DNA of 64,000 nucleotides from Streptomyces venezuelae (GCF_008642335.1 NZ_CP029191.1:4464001-4528000), one strand, 5' to 3'. Positions 16,389 to 24,561 are shown, numbered from the stretch's first letter. Notes: generated by a model not told the origin, from the sequence alone. Numbers and translations: made by a program.

Positions 16389-16628
16389 GTGCACCACGCG
16401 TTTAACGGCATGGCGGCCACGGAGCTTCACGGGGTCGTCTGGCAGAAGAGCAGGCACAGCAACTCGCAGGGCTCGTGCGTGGAGTTCGCGAAACTGCCGG
16501 GCGGCGACGTCGCCGTGCGCAACTCGCGGTTCCCGGACGGCCCGGCGCTCGTCTATACGCGCGCCGAGATCGAGGCGATGCTGCTGGGGATGAAGGACGG
16601 GGAGTTCGACCACCTGATAGGTGGCTGA
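16389..16628 (+). CDS. DUF397 domain-containing protein
   Basis: 79-residue protein with the DUF397 pattern: VVWQKSRHSNSQGSCVEFAK, then GDVAVRNSRFPDGPALVYTR. DUF397 proteins are small cytosolic products found in large numbers in Streptomyces, usually paired with an XRE regulator and an ATPase-domain protein; family members act in development (the AbaA and WhiJ neighbourhoods). Start GTG at 16389; an ATG at 16410 is an alternative. It converges on the ATPase-domain gene with only eleven bases between the stops. Confidence 0.87.
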   Translation: MHHAFNGMAATELHGVVWQKSRHSNSQGSCVEFAKLPGGDVAVRNSRFPDGPALVYTRAEIEAMLLGMKDGEFDHLIGG

Positions 16629-16639
16629 CTCGACCGGGC

Positions 16640-17134
16640 TCAGCTCAGGCTGAACAGCGCCCAGACCACCTTGCCGCGCAGCGCGCCGGCGAGCGGGTGC
16701 CAGCCCCAGCTGTCGCTGAAGGAGTCCACGAGGAACAGGCCCCGCCCGGACTCCGCGGAGAAGTCGTCGTCCGTGTCGCGCGCGACCGGACTCTCGTCGC
16801 TGGGGTCGCGCACCGCGCACACGAGCCGCGTCGCCCAGTGCATCAGGTGCAGCCGCACGGGCGGCTCCTGGTGATGGTGATCGCGCGGCGTGTCGGCGGG
16901 CAGCGCGTGACGCAGCGCGTTGGTGACGAGTTCGGAGACGACCAGCGCGATGTCGTCGAACCGCTCGTCGAGATCCCACTGGCCCAGCGTCTTGCGGGTG
17001 AACTGCCGGGCGCTGCCCACTGCTTCGTAGCGGGCGGGGAGGGCGACGGAGGCCGCGTCCGAGACGGCGGAGGGGTCGATCGGAGGTAGCCCCTGCCTTA
17101 ACGGCTCGAGCATGGTCGATCCATTCGTCCCCAT
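16640..17134 (-). CDS. ATP-binding anti-sigma-factor-like protein (HATPase domain)
   Basis: 164 residues of the RsbW/SpoIIAB-like GHKL ATPase fold: N-box ELVTNALRHAL, then AVRDPSDESP, and glycine-rich G-box GRGLFLVDSFSDSWGW. These proteins bind or phosphorylate anti-sigma antagonists, or act with DUF397 and XRE partners in Streptomyces development. The start chosen is ATG at 17132-17134 with GGGGAG upstream; the long frame beyond it is not coding. A 31-base element shared with the DUF397 gene lies about 115 bases upstream. Confidence 0.85.
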   Translation of the reverse strand: MGTNGSTMLEPLRQGLPPIDPSAVSDAASVALPARYEAVGSARQFTRKTLGQWDLDERFDDIALVVSELVTNALRHALPADTPRDHHHQEPPVRLHLMHWATRLVCAVRDPSDESPVARDTDDDFSAESGRGLFLVDSFSDSWGWHPLAGALRGKVVWALFSLS

Positions 17135-17438
17135 GCGAGGCACTCCCCGGTTTCGCGGTACGTAGCGATGGAGCGGTTGGCGCGGTCGGTCGCCGATGGT
17201 GCGGTCGGTACAGCGGTGGCGCGCGGACCATGGTTCCGAATGCGCACAGCAGATGCAAGGGCAGATGCACGTGCACGCGCCCGTCTTGGTCGATCCCGTG
17301 CCACTTCTTGCCCATTTCTTCCCACGACTTCTTCTGAGGACCTTTCGGACCCTTTCTGTTTCTGTAACCGGACGTGTACGGCCCGAAGCGTTTAATGGCA
17401 GACTGCTGGCTTCCAGTCGATCGGGAGGATTGAGCGAA
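17135..17438. other. divergent intergenic region between the ATPase-domain and XRE genes
   Basis: 304 bases without a convincing gene. It carries the second copy of the 31-base element (17249-17279), and a less GC-rich stretch at about 17310-17375 that probably holds the XRE gene promoter. GGGAGG near 17423 is the ribosome binding site for the GTG at 17439. Confidence 0.6.
17249..17279 (-). promoter_or_regulatory. 31-bp inverted element, copy upstream of the ATPase-domain gene
   Basis: Reverse-strand copy of 16276-16306 with one mismatch. It reads toward the ATPase-domain gene from about 115 bases upstream, so both copies have the same orientation relative to the gene they precede. The XRE regulator encoded next door is the obvious candidate to bind it. 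Confidence 0.65.
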
Positions 17439-18302
17439 GTGACCGCAGGGGAGTCGAGCGGCTCGGTGGTACGGCGCATCCTGCTGGGCTCGCAGCTGAG
17501 GCGGCTCAGGGAATCCCGCGGCATCACCCGCGAAGCGGCCGGGTACTCCATCCGCGCCTCCGAATCGAAGATCAGCCGCATGGAGTTGGGACGGGTGAGC
17601 TTCAAGTCCAGGGATGTCGAGGACCTTCTGACGCTCTACGGCGTCACCGACGACGCCGAGCGCGGCGCGCTGCTCTCGCTCGCCAAAGAGGCCAACCTCA
17701 CGGGCTGGTGGCACAGTTACTCGGACGTCCTGCCCGGCTGGTTCCAGACATATATCGGCCTGGAGGGCGCGGCCTCGCTCATCCGCGTCTATGAAGTCCA
17801 GTTCGTGAACGGCCTGTTGCAGACCGAGGCGTACGCGCACGCGGTCGTCGCCCGCGGCATGAAGGGCGCGAGCCGCGCCGAGATCGACCGCCGCGTCGCC
17901 CTGCGCCTCGAACGCCAGAAACTCCTCACCTCCGAGCACGCACCCCGCTTCCACTGCGTCCTGGACGAGGCAGCGCTCCGGCGTCCGTACGGCGACCGCG
18001 AGGTGATGCGGGGGCAGATCCAGCACCTCATCGAGATCTCCGAGCGCCCCAACGTCACTCTCCAGGTCATGCCGTTCAGCTTCGGCGGGCACGCGGGCGA
18101 GAGCGGCGCCTTCACCATGCTGAGCTTCCCGGAGTCCGACCTCTCCGATGTCGTGTACGTGGAGCAGCTCACCGGCGCCCTCTACCTCGACAAGGCCGAG
18201 GAAGTCGCCCAGTACGAGCGCGTGGTCGCGCAGCTGCAGAAGGACAGTCCCGATCCGGTCGGCAGCCGGGATCTTCTCCGTGGTCTACTCCAACTCACCT
18301 GA
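17439..18302 (+). CDS. XRE-family regulator with DUF5753 domain (WhiJ/AbaA type)
   Basis: 287 residues. N-terminal helix-turn-helix at about 17-53 (LGSQLRRLRESRGITREAAG, then SESKISRMELGR), followed by the long DUF5753 domain with GWFQTYIGLEGAA, VNGLLQTEAYAHAV and VMPFSFGGHAGESGAF. Such proteins are transcription factors partnered with DUF397 and ATPase-domain proteins in sporulation and secondary-metabolism control. GTG at 17439 is preferred because GGGAGG lies upstream and the protein then begins as in the family; the frame is open further upstream but is not conserved-looking. Confidence 0.88.
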   Translation: MTAGESSGSVVRRILLGSQLRRLRESRGITREAAGYSIRASESKISRMELGRVSFKSRDVEDLLTLYGVTDDAERGALLSLAKEANLTGWWHSYSDVLPGWFQTYIGLEGAASLIRVYEVQFVNGLLQTEAYAHAVVARGMKGASRAEIDRRVALRLERQKLLTSEHAPRFHCVLDEAALRRPYGDREVMRGQIQHLIEISERPNVTLQVMPFSFGGHAGESGAFTMLSFPESDLSDVVYVEQLTGALYLDKAEEVAQYERVVAQLQKDSPDPVGSRDLLRGLLQLT

Positions 18303-18379
18303 AACATAAGTACTATGACGTGAGATCAGGTGTCTGCTTCCGTTTGCGGCCGTCTGCTGCCGCGGCAAGGGGTCCGCTC

Positions 18380-19837
18380 ATGTCCTTCTTCACCGACCTG
18401 GCCAATCAGTACATCGACGGGGAGTGGAAGGCCGGGTCGGGTTCCTGGGACATCATCGACTTCAATCCGTACGACGGGGAGAAGCTGGCGTCCATCACGG
18501 TCGCCACGGCGGACGAGGTCGACCAGGCCTACCGCGCGGCCGAGCGGGCGCAGCGGGACTGGGCGGAGACGAACCCCTACACGCGCCGAGCCGTCTTCGA
18601 GCGCGCCCTGCGGATCGTCGAGGACCGCGAGGAAGAGATCACCGAGGCGATCGTCGCCGAGCTCGGCGGCACGCGCCTCAAGGCCGCCTTCGAGCTCCAC
18701 CTCACCAAGGAGTTCCTGCGCGAGGCCGTCCATCTCGCGCTGCGCCCCGAGGGCCGCGTCCTGCCGTCCCCGGACGAAGGCAAGGAGAACCGCCTCTACC
18801 GCGTCCCGGTCGGTGTGGTGGGCGTCATCAGCCCGTTCAACTTCCCGTTCCTCCTGTCGATCAAGAGTGTCGCCCCCGCGCTCGCCCTCGGCAACGCCGT
18901 GGTGCTCAAGCCGCACCAGAACGCGCCCGTCCTCGGCGGCAGCCTGGTGGCGAAGGTCTTCGAGGACGCGGGCCTGCCGGCCGGTCTGCTCAACGTAGTG
19001 ATCACGGACATAGCCGAGATAGGCGACGCCTTCCTCGAGAACACCGTGCCGAGCGTCATCTCCTTCACCGGCTCGGACCGTGTGGGCCGCCATGTCGCGA
19101 CGGTCTGCGCCTCGCACTTCAAGCGCTCCATCCTGGAGATGGGCGGCAACAGCGCGCTGATCGTCCTGGACGACGCCGACATCGACTACGCGGTGGACGC
19201 GGCGGTCTTCAGCCGCTTCGTGCACCAGGGCCAGGTCTGCATGGCCGCCAACCGCATCCTCGTGGACCGGTCCGTGCTGGCGGAGTTCACGGAGAAGTTC
19301 GTCGACAAGGTCGCGGGCCTGAAGGTCGGCGACCCGGCCGACCCCGCCACCCACATCGGCCCGCTCATCAACTCCTCGCAGGCGGACGCCGTCACGGCTG
19401 TCGTCGAGCAGGCCGTCGCGGCGGGCGCGAAGGCGCTGCTGCAGGGGCGCGCCGAGGGCAACCTGGTCGCCCCCTCGGTCCTGACCGACCTGCCCGAGGA
19501 CTCCCCGGTCCGCACCCAGGAGATCTTCGGTCCCGTCGCCCTGCTGCTGCCCTTCGACGGCGAGGACGAGGCGGTCCGCATCGCCAACGACACGCCGTAC
19601 GGCCTGAGTGGCGCCGTGCACACCGCCGACACGGAGCGCGGCGTACGCATCGCCAAGCGCGTCAGGACCGGCATGATCCACGTGAACGACGGCACCGTGC
19701 ACGACGAGCCGATCGTGCCGTTCGGCGGCGAGAAGAACAGCGGCATCGGGCGGCTGAACGGCGAGTCGACGGTCGACGCGTTCACCACGCAGAAGTGGAT
19801 CTCGGTGCAGCACGGCCGATCGCGCTTCCCGTTCTGA
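18380..19837 (+). CDS. aldehyde dehydrogenase
   Basis: 485-residue NAD(P)-dependent aldehyde dehydrogenase. Visible motifs: cofactor/structural PFNFPFLLSIKSVAPALALG, the general base region LEMGGNSALIVLDDAD, the catalytic cysteine in HQGQVCMAANRI, and EIFGPVALLLPF. Similarity in feel is to benzaldehyde/vanillin-type dehydrogenases, so an aromatic or aliphatic aldehyde substrate is likely, but this is inference. The ATG at 18380 gives the standard N-terminus MSFFTDLANQYIDGEW. A 12-bp inverted repeat lies just after the gene. Confidence 0.9.
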   Translation: MSFFTDLANQYIDGEWKAGSGSWDIIDFNPYDGEKLASITVATADEVDQAYRAAERAQRDWAETNPYTRRAVFERALRIVEDREEEITEAIVAELGGTRLKAAFELHLTKEFLREAVHLALRPEGRVLPSPDEGKENRLYRVPVGVVGVISPFNFPFLLSIKSVAPALALGNAVVLKPHQNAPVLGGSLVAKVFEDAGLPAGLLNVVITDIAEIGDAFLENTVPSVISFTGSDRVGRHVATVCASHFKRSILEMGGNSALIVLDDADIDYAVDAAVFSRFVHQGQVCMAANRILVDRSVLAEFTEKFVDKVAGLKVGDPADPATHIGPLINSSQADAVTAVVEQAVAAGAKALLQGRAEGNLVAPSVLTDLPEDSPVRTQEIFGPVALLLPFDGEDEAVRIANDTPYGLSGAVHTADTERGVRIAKRVRTGMIHVNDGTVHDEPIVPFGGEKNSGIGRLNGESTVDAFTTQKWISVQHGRSRFPF

Positions 19838-19862
19838 TCCACCTCGATTTCTTCCTGCTCCC

Positions 19863-19897
19863 GGAGCCTTGCGGACAGAAACTGACCGCAAGGCTCC
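19863..19897 (+). terminator. perfect 12-bp inverted repeat between aldehyde dehydrogenase and DinB genes
   Basis: GGAGCCTTGCGG and CCGCAAGGCTCC flank an 11-base loop. It could terminate the dehydrogenase transcript. It also lies in the DinB promoter region, immediately before TAGCGT (19899-19904), so an operator role is equally possible. Confidence 0.55.
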
Positions 19898-19980
19898 GTA
19901 GCGTCTGTGGTGTCGAAAAAGCCCGGCGGACGAGCCCGGCGGAACGGCCCGCGACAGCGGGCGGGAGAGAGGCGGACACC

Positions 19981-20532
19981 ATGGTCACCCACGTCAGCGC
20001 GGAAGCCCACGGCGACGAGCGGGGCGCCCTGATCGCCTTCGTGGAGGCGCAGCGCGGCGGCATCCGCCGCTCGGTCATCGGCCTCACCGACGAGCAGGCG
20101 AAGACCCGCCCGAGCGCCAGTGAGCTGACCCTCGGCGGCCTCGTGAAGCACGTCGCGGAGGTGGAGCTCAACTGGCTCCGCATGGCGCAGCAGAAGCCCA
20201 ACGAGAAGGCCCGCACGCAGGAGACGTGGGGCGACGGATTCGTCCTCGTGGAGGGCGAGACGCTCGCGGAGACGCTGGCGTTCTGGGACGGGGTCGCCCG
20301 CGAGACCGAGGCGTTCATCCGCGAGGTCCCGAGCCTCGACGACACCTTCCCGCTGCCCGAGGCGCCGTGGTTCCCGAAGGACGGCGCCGTGTCGATGCGC
20401 TGGCTGATGCTGCACCTGGTCGAGGAGATCGGACGGCACGCGGGCCACGCCGACATCATCCGCGAGTCGCTGGACGGCAGGACGGCCTTCGAGCTGGTGG
20501 CGCTGGAGCAGGGCTACCCTAGTCAAAATTGA
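19981..20532 (+). CDS. DinB family protein (DUF664)
   Basis: 183 residues forming the DinB/DUF664 four-helix bundle. Probable metal-ligand histidines are in GGLVKHVAEVELNW and HLVEEIGRHAGHAD. Actinobacterial DinB-like proteins include mycothiol-dependent transferases and detoxification enzymes; the substrate here is unknown. A longer open frame from 18.4 kb is a shadow of the dehydrogenase. It is followed after 33 bases by a PadR regulator, suggesting a regulated pair. Start ATG at 19981, with GGGAGAGAGG upstream. Confidence 0.85.
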   Translation: MVTHVSAEAHGDERGALIAFVEAQRGGIRRSVIGLTDEQAKTRPSASELTLGGLVKHVAEVELNWLRMAQQKPNEKARTQETWGDGFVLVEGETLAETLAFWDGVARETEAFIREVPSLDDTFPLPEAPWFPKDGAVSMRWLMLHLVEEIGRHAGHADIIRESLDGRTAFELVALEQGYPSQN

Positions 20533-20537
20533 TGACT
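20521..20537. promoter_or_regulatory. possible PadR operator
   Basis: AGTCA and TGACT form an inverted pair around AAATTGA; TCAA and TTGA inside add symmetry. It overlaps the DinB stop codon and sits 29 bases before the PadR start, a usual place for autoregulation. It is the most AT-rich patch nearby. Confidence 0.4.
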
Positions 20538-20565
20538 CGGGGGGCTGAGTGGAAGGGCGCGGTAC

Positions 20566-21183
20566 ATGTCAGCGATCCGGCTCCTTGTCCTGGGGGCCGT
20601 GCGCCAGCACGGCCGCGCCCACGGCTACCAGGTCCGCAACGACCTGGAGTACTGGGGCGCCCATGAGTGGTCCAACGCCAAGCCCGGGTCGATCTACCAC
20701 GCCCTGAAGCAGCTGGCGAAGCAGGGCATGCTGCGCGCCCACGAGGTCGCCCCCTCCACGGTGGGCGGCCCGCCCCGCACGGAGTACGAGATCACGGAGC
20801 AGGGCACGGAGGAGTTCCTCTCCCTCCTCCGCGAGTCCCTGACGACGTACGACCAGCGGCCGGACATCCTCACGGCCGCGCTCGGCTTCATGGTGGACCT
20901 GCCGCGCGAGGAGGCCGTCGCCCTCCTCAAGGAGCGGGTGCGCCGCATGGAGGAGTGGCGGGCCTCCGTCACCGAGTACTACACGCCGGCGGAGGGCCCC
21001 GAACAGCTGGGCCACATCGGGGAGATCATGAACTACTGGGTGCACTCGGCCGACACGGGCGCGGAGTGGACCAAGAGCCTCATCGCGCGCGTGGAGGGCG
21101 GCGCGTACACCTTCGCGGGCGAGGGCGAACCCTTCGTGGCGGTGCTCGCGGACGGCCAGGAGAACCCGTACGCGACGGGGTAG
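20566..21183 (+). CDS. PadR-family transcriptional regulator
   Basis: 205 residues. N-terminal winged helix of the PadR type (LLVLGAVRQHGRAHGYQVRN, then KPGSIYHALKQLAKQGMLR) and a C-terminal Vir_act_alpha_C-like helical region (LKERVRRMEEWRASVTEYY) for dimerisation. PadR proteins usually repress neighbouring detoxification or transport genes and release on ligand binding. The adjacent DinB gene is the likeliest target, along with its own promoter (inverted pair at 20521-20537). Confidence 0.9.
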   Translation: MSAIRLLVLGAVRQHGRAHGYQVRNDLEYWGAHEWSNAKPGSIYHALKQLAKQGMLRAHEVAPSTVGGPPRTEYEITEQGTEEFLSLLRESLTTYDQRPDILTAALGFMVDLPREEAVALLKERVRRMEEWRASVTEYYTPAEGPEQLGHIGEIMNYWVHSADTGAEWTKSLIARVEGGAYTFAGEGEPFVAVLADGQENPYATG

Positions 21184-21206
21184 CACCGGTTGCCCCGCTG
21201 TCGCGC

Positions 21207-21240
21207 TTGCACCTCACGCGACGTGAGGACAGAGGCTGAT
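21207..21240 (+). promoter_or_regulatory. tipA promoter and TipAL operator
   Basis: TTGCAC (-35, 21207-21212) is followed by the perfect inverted repeat CCTCACG-CGA-CGTGAGG (21212-21228), then a -10 region around 21232-21240. This closely follows the layout of the known ptipA promoter, where MerR-family TipAL binds between -35 and -10 across a long 19-base spacer and activates when it holds a thiopeptide. The tipA ATG is at 21271. Confidence 0.8.
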
Positions 21241-21270
21241 GCGCGAACCGAGAGACGAAGGGCGGACGCC

Positions 21271-22029
21271 ATGAGCTGGTCCGTGGGACAGGTCGCCGCT
21301 TTCGCCGGAGTGACCGTGCGCACGCTGCACCACTACGACGAGATCGGCCTGCTGGTTCCCGGCGGGCGCAGCCACGCGGGTCACCGTCGCTACGGCGACG
21401 ACGACCTCGACCGGCTGCAGCAGATCCTGTTCTACCGGGAGCTCGGCTTCCCCCTCGACGAGGTGGCGGCCCTTCTGGACGACCCGGACACGGACCCGCG
21501 GGACCACCTGCGCCGTCAGCACGGACTGCTGACCGCGCGGATCCACCGGCTCCAGGAGATGGCCGCCGCCGTCGAGACTGCCATGGAGGCGAAGAAGATG
21601 GGCATCAACCTCACGCCCGAGGAGAAGTTCGAGGTCTTCGGGGACCACGATCCCGACCAGTACGCCGAGGAGGTCGAGCAGCGCTGGGGCGACACGGACG
21701 CCTACCGCGAGTCGCAGCGCAAGGCCGCCTCGTACACCAAGGACGACTGGAAGCGGATCAACGACGAGCTCGACGCGGTCCACGCGCGCGTGGGCGACCT
21801 GCTGGGCCGCGGTGTGCCCGCGGACTCCGCGGAGGCCATGGACGCCGCCGAGGAGCACCGCCGCTTCATCACGGCGAACCACTACGCCTGCTCGCACGAG
21901 ATGCACACCTGTCTCGGCGAGATGTATGTGGCCGACGAGCGGTTCACGGCCTTCTACGAAGCCATCAGGCCGGGCCTGGCGGTGTACCTGCGGGACGCGA
22001 TCCTCGCGAACGCGGCACGCAACGGGTGA
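21271..22029 (+). CDS. tipA: TipAL thiopeptide-responsive MerR-family activator
   Basis: 252 residues against 253 for S. lividans TipAL. N-terminal MerR winged helix (VGQVAAFAGVTVRTLHHYDE, then SHAGHRRY), a coiled linker (about 75-109), and the TipAS drug-binding domain (110-252). The cysteines that capture thiostrepton-type antibiotics are at the same positions as in the known protein: C207 and C214 (NHYACSHEMHTCLGEMYV). An internal ATG at codon 110 preceded by GGAGG should give TipAS (143 residues), the free antibiotic-sequestering form. Expected to activate its own promoter and give multidrug recognition. Confidence 0.95.
   Translation: MSWSVGQVAAFAGVTVRTLHHYDEIGLLVPGGRSHAGHRRYGDDDLDRLQQILFYRELGFPLDEVAALLDDPDTDPRDHLRRQHGLLTARIHRLQEMAAAVETAMEAKKMGINLTPEEKFEVFGDHDPDQYAEEVEQRWGDTDAYRESQRKAASYTKDDWKRINDELDAVHARVGDLLGRGVPADSAEAMDAAEEHRRFITANHYACSHEMHTCLGEMYVADERFTAFYEAIRPGLAVYLRDAILANAARNG
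21598..22029 (+). CDS. tipA: TipAS, internal translation product of tipA
   Basis: In-frame start ATG at 21598 (M110, KKMGINLTPEEKF), with GGAGG at 21585-21589 as a dedicated internal ribosome binding site. In S. lividans TipAS is made in large molar excess over TipAL and binds thiopeptides covalently. The same arrangement is visible here; production itself is inferred. Confidence 0.75.
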   Translation: MGINLTPEEKFEVFGDHDPDQYAEEVEQRWGDTDAYRESQRKAASYTKDDWKRINDELDAVHARVGDLLGRGVPADSAEAMDAAEEHRRFITANHYACSHEMHTCLGEMYVADERFTAFYEAIRPGLAVYLRDAILANAARNG

Positions 22030-22087
22030 GGCCTGAGCGGCCCGGCCATGTCCCAGTTGTCGCACGGTGCGGCGGGAGAAGGGCACT

Positions 22088-22113
22088 GGAACCTGGCCGG
22101 GCCGCGGCGCGTT
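22088..22113 (+). promoter_or_regulatory. ECF sigma-factor-type promoter before the DedA gene
   Basis: GGAAC (22088-22092), 18 bases, then GTT (22111-22113) within CGTTGCTAAAT. This fits the Streptomyces sigma-E/sigma-R type pattern GGAAC/T-N18-GTT. It overlaps an 11-bp inverted repeat (22038-22048 with 22094-22104). The DedA GTG start is about 60 bases downstream. Confidence 0.5.
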
Positions 22114-22176
22114 GCTAAATTTGGGGGGCTGCACCTGCCGCCGCCCCGCCCCCTCACCCCTCAGGAGCCCGGAACC

Positions 22177-22869
22177 GTGACGACGCTTGCGCTCGGACCA
22201 AGCTGGTTGGATCCGGACTACCTGCTCAACCAGTTCGGTCTCTGGGGCCTGCTGGTGATCGTCTTCGCGGAGTCGGGCCTGCTCATCGGCTTCTTCCTGC
22301 CGGGTGACTCGCTGCTGTTCACCACCGGCCTGCTGATCACCACGAACAAGCTGGACACCCCGCTGTGGCTGGCCTGCCTGCTGATCTGCATGGCCGCGAT
22401 CCTCGGCGACCAGGCGGGCTACCTCTTCGGCAAGAAGGTCGGCCCCTCGCTCTTCAACCGCCCGGACTCCAAGCTCTTCAAGCAGGAGAACGTGGTCAAG
22501 GCCCACGACTTCTTCGAGAAGTACGGCCCGAAGTCCCTGGTCCTGGCCCGCTTCGTGCCGATCGTGCGCACCTTCACGCCGATCATCGCCGGCGTCTCCG
22601 GCATGCGGTACCGCTCGTTCATCACGTTCAACATCATCGGCGGCGTCATGTGGGGCGCGGGCGTCACGCTGCTCGGCGCCTGGCTCGGCAACATCGAGTT
22701 CGTGCACAAGAACATCGAGGCGATCCTCATCCTGATCGTCCTCGTCTCGGTGGTGCCGATCGCCATCGAGTTCCTGCGCGCGCGCAGCAAGTCCAAGAAG
22801 GCCATGGCCGCGGAAGGCGCTCCGGGCACGCCCCCGGCGCAGCAGCGCGGCCGCCACGCCAAGCGCTGA
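22177..22869 (+). CDS. DedA family membrane protein
   Basis: 230-residue DedA/SNARE-associated protein. Family motifs: an early acidic motif VIVFAESGLLIGFFLPGDSL, GDQAGYLFGKKVG, and the conserved ARFVPIVRTFTPIIAGVSGM with FNIIGGVMWG. DedA proteins are membrane flippases (undecaprenyl phosphate or phospholipid recycling) needed for envelope integrity; this is family knowledge. GTG at 22177 with AGGAG upstream is the start; frames further upstream are not conserved. A sigma-E-like promoter precedes it, fitting an envelope-stress role. Confidence 0.9.
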   Translation: MTTLALGPSWLDPDYLLNQFGLWGLLVIVFAESGLLIGFFLPGDSLLFTTGLLITTNKLDTPLWLACLLICMAAILGDQAGYLFGKKVGPSLFNRPDSKLFKQENVVKAHDFFEKYGPKSLVLARFVPIVRTFTPIIAGVSGMRYRSFITFNIIGGVMWGAGVTLLGAWLGNIEFVHKNIEAILILIVLVSVVPIAIEFLRARSKSKKAMAAEGAPGTPPAQQRGRHAKR

Positions 22870-22887
22870 CGCACTCCGCGAGAGGAC

Positions 22888-24561
22888 TCAGAAGCCGCGC
22901 GTCCGCTTGGCCGCGCGGCGGTTCGCCGCCGAGGCCGCGCCCGGCACCTTCAGGATCAGCCGGGAGACCTCGCTCCCCAGGTTCACGCCGATCGCGATGG
23001 CCAGGGCCGTCGCGACGGCCTTGGTGAGCGAGTTCATGCCCGTGTTCAGGTCGTTCTGCGCCAGCGCGAGCAGCCCGAAGTACGTCGCGCTACCGGGCAG
23101 CAGCGGCCCGATCGCCGCCGTCACGTACGGCAGTGACGACGCGAACCGGTACCGCGAGAAGAGCTGCCCGAACAGGCCCACCAGACCGGCCGCCACGGCC
23201 GTCGCGGCGACGGGCGAGAGCTCCAGCGGCGTCTGCGCCAGCGCCCCGAACATGACCCAGGCGATGCCGCCGTTGAGGGTCACCATCAGCACGGTGTTAC
23301 GTTCCTGCTGAAGCAGGATCGCGAACGCCAGACTCAGTGCCATCGACGCCAGGATCTGGATGACCGGCCGCGACGACGTCACGCCGAACTTCGTCTCCGG
23401 AGTCAGGTTCGTCGCGTCGAGCATGACGCCGAGCGACAGCACGAGCAGCACACCGCAGACGATGCCCACGATGAGGTACATGACCTCAAGGAGACGTGCG
23501 GCCGCGGTGATGTAGTAGCCGGTCAGACCGTCCTGCACGCCCGCCACCAGGGCTCGCCCCGGGATCAGCGCGAAGAGCCCACCCGTGATCACCGCCGAGG
23601 CCATGGACGCCTCGGTGTGCACGAAGCTGAGCGCCACACCCATCCCCGCGGGCGGCATCGCGGCGCCCACGAACTGGTAGAACTCCGGCAGCCCGCGCCC
23701 CGCGCACAGCCAGGCGAGCCGGTCGCCGAGCATCGCGCCCACGGCGGCCACCAGGAAGACCAGCGCGCCACCGCCCACCAGAACCGACGCGGAGCCCGCG
23801 AGGAGCCCGCTGGCGGCCGTGAGGGCCCAGCCGGGATAGGGGTGACGGTTACGCCGAATGCCCGCGAGCCGACGGTAGGCCTCCTCCAGGGAGATCTCCA
23901 GGTCCGGGTCGCTGATGTCGTCCACCAGGTGGAAGACGGCCGCGAGACGCGTGTAGTCGGTGCCGCGCCTGCGCACCGTCCTGGAGGCCGTGACCGGGTC
24001 GTCGACCAGCGAGGGCTGGTGCGAGATCGACAGGAGCGTGAACGTCACGTTCGGCTCGCAGCGGTCGAGGCCGTACGAGCGGCAGACGGCGAACATCGCC
24101 GCCTCCACGTCCTCGGCGCCCTCACCGCCCGCGAGCAGCAGCTCGCCGATACGCAGGGTCAGGTCGAGCACGCGCGGCACGGCGGGCCCGCTGTCGTCCT
24201 CCTGCTTCTGCGCGGGCTCGGGAGCGGGCCGCTCGGTGACCGGCATGCGCAGCATCGTGCGCATCTGGTCCTGCCACGGCACGTCCTTGGTGAGCTTCAC
24301 CAGGGGTATGCCCTGCGCGGGCGTGAACGCCTGCGGGGCGTTGCGGGAGGTGTAGGTGTGCGGCGTGGTGAACGCCGACTTCTCGGTCTCCTGCGTCGTC
24401 GACGACGGTGTCGCGAGACCGGTGGGAATGGCGAACTCGGACGTCGTCTGGGACTCGTCCTCAGGGGCCGGTGGCTGCGCCACCACACCGCTGGGCTGCA
24501 CGAACGCGCTGCGTGCTTCGTCCGACTGCGGCTTGCGGTCCTCGGCCTCCTGCTCGGCCAC
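22888..24561 (-). CDS. ThrE-type threonine/serine exporter family protein
   Basis: 557 residues. A polar disordered N-terminus (about 1-125) precedes a conserved cytosolic ThrE domain (LRIGELLLAGGEGAEDVEAA, then RRLAGIRRNRHPYPGW) and about ten membrane helices, including the GGALVFLVAAVGAMLGDRLA and SLPYVTAAIGPLLPGSATYF segments. This is the fused two-part architecture typical of actinobacteria. The start is set at GTG 24561 because GAGGG lies six bases upstream; GTG 24573 is an in-frame alternative. Likely amino-acid export; the substrate is inferred from family. Confidence 0.85.
   Translation of the reverse strand: MAEQEAEDRKPQSDEARSAFVQPSGVVAQPPAPEDESQTTSEFAIPTGLATPSSTTQETEKSAFTTPHTYTSRNAPQAFTPAQGIPLVKLTKDVPWQDQMRTMLRMPVTERPAPEPAQKQEDDSGPAVPRVLDLTLRIGELLLAGGEGAEDVEAAMFAVCRSYGLDRCEPNVTFTLLSISHQPSLVDDPVTASRTVRRRGTDYTRLAAVFHLVDDISDPDLEISLEEAYRRLAGIRRNRHPYPGWALTAASGLLAGSASVLVGGGALVFLVAAVGAMLGDRLAWLCAGRGLPEFYQFVGAAMPPAGMGVALSFVHTEASMASAVITGGLFALIPGRALVAGVQDGLTGYYITAAARLLEVMYLIVGIVCGVLLVLSLGVMLDATNLTPETKFGVTSSRPVIQILASMALSLAFAILLQQERNTVLMVTLNGGIAWVMFGALAQTPLELSPVAATAVAAGLVGLFGQLFSRYRFASSLPYVTAAIGPLLPGSATYFGLLALAQNDLNTGMNSLTKAVATALAIAIGVNLGSEVSRLILKVPGAASAANRRAAKRTRGF

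Noticed and set aside
16068..18092. 674-codon minus frame over the DUF397/ATPase/XRE locus
   Set aside because: It crosses real genes in other frames. It was useful only because repeated HVHLP-type strings revealed the 31-bp inverted element.
18424..20532. 702-codon plus frame covering the dehydrogenase and the DinB gene
   Set aside because: The dehydrogenase is in another frame; only the part from 19981 has DinB features.
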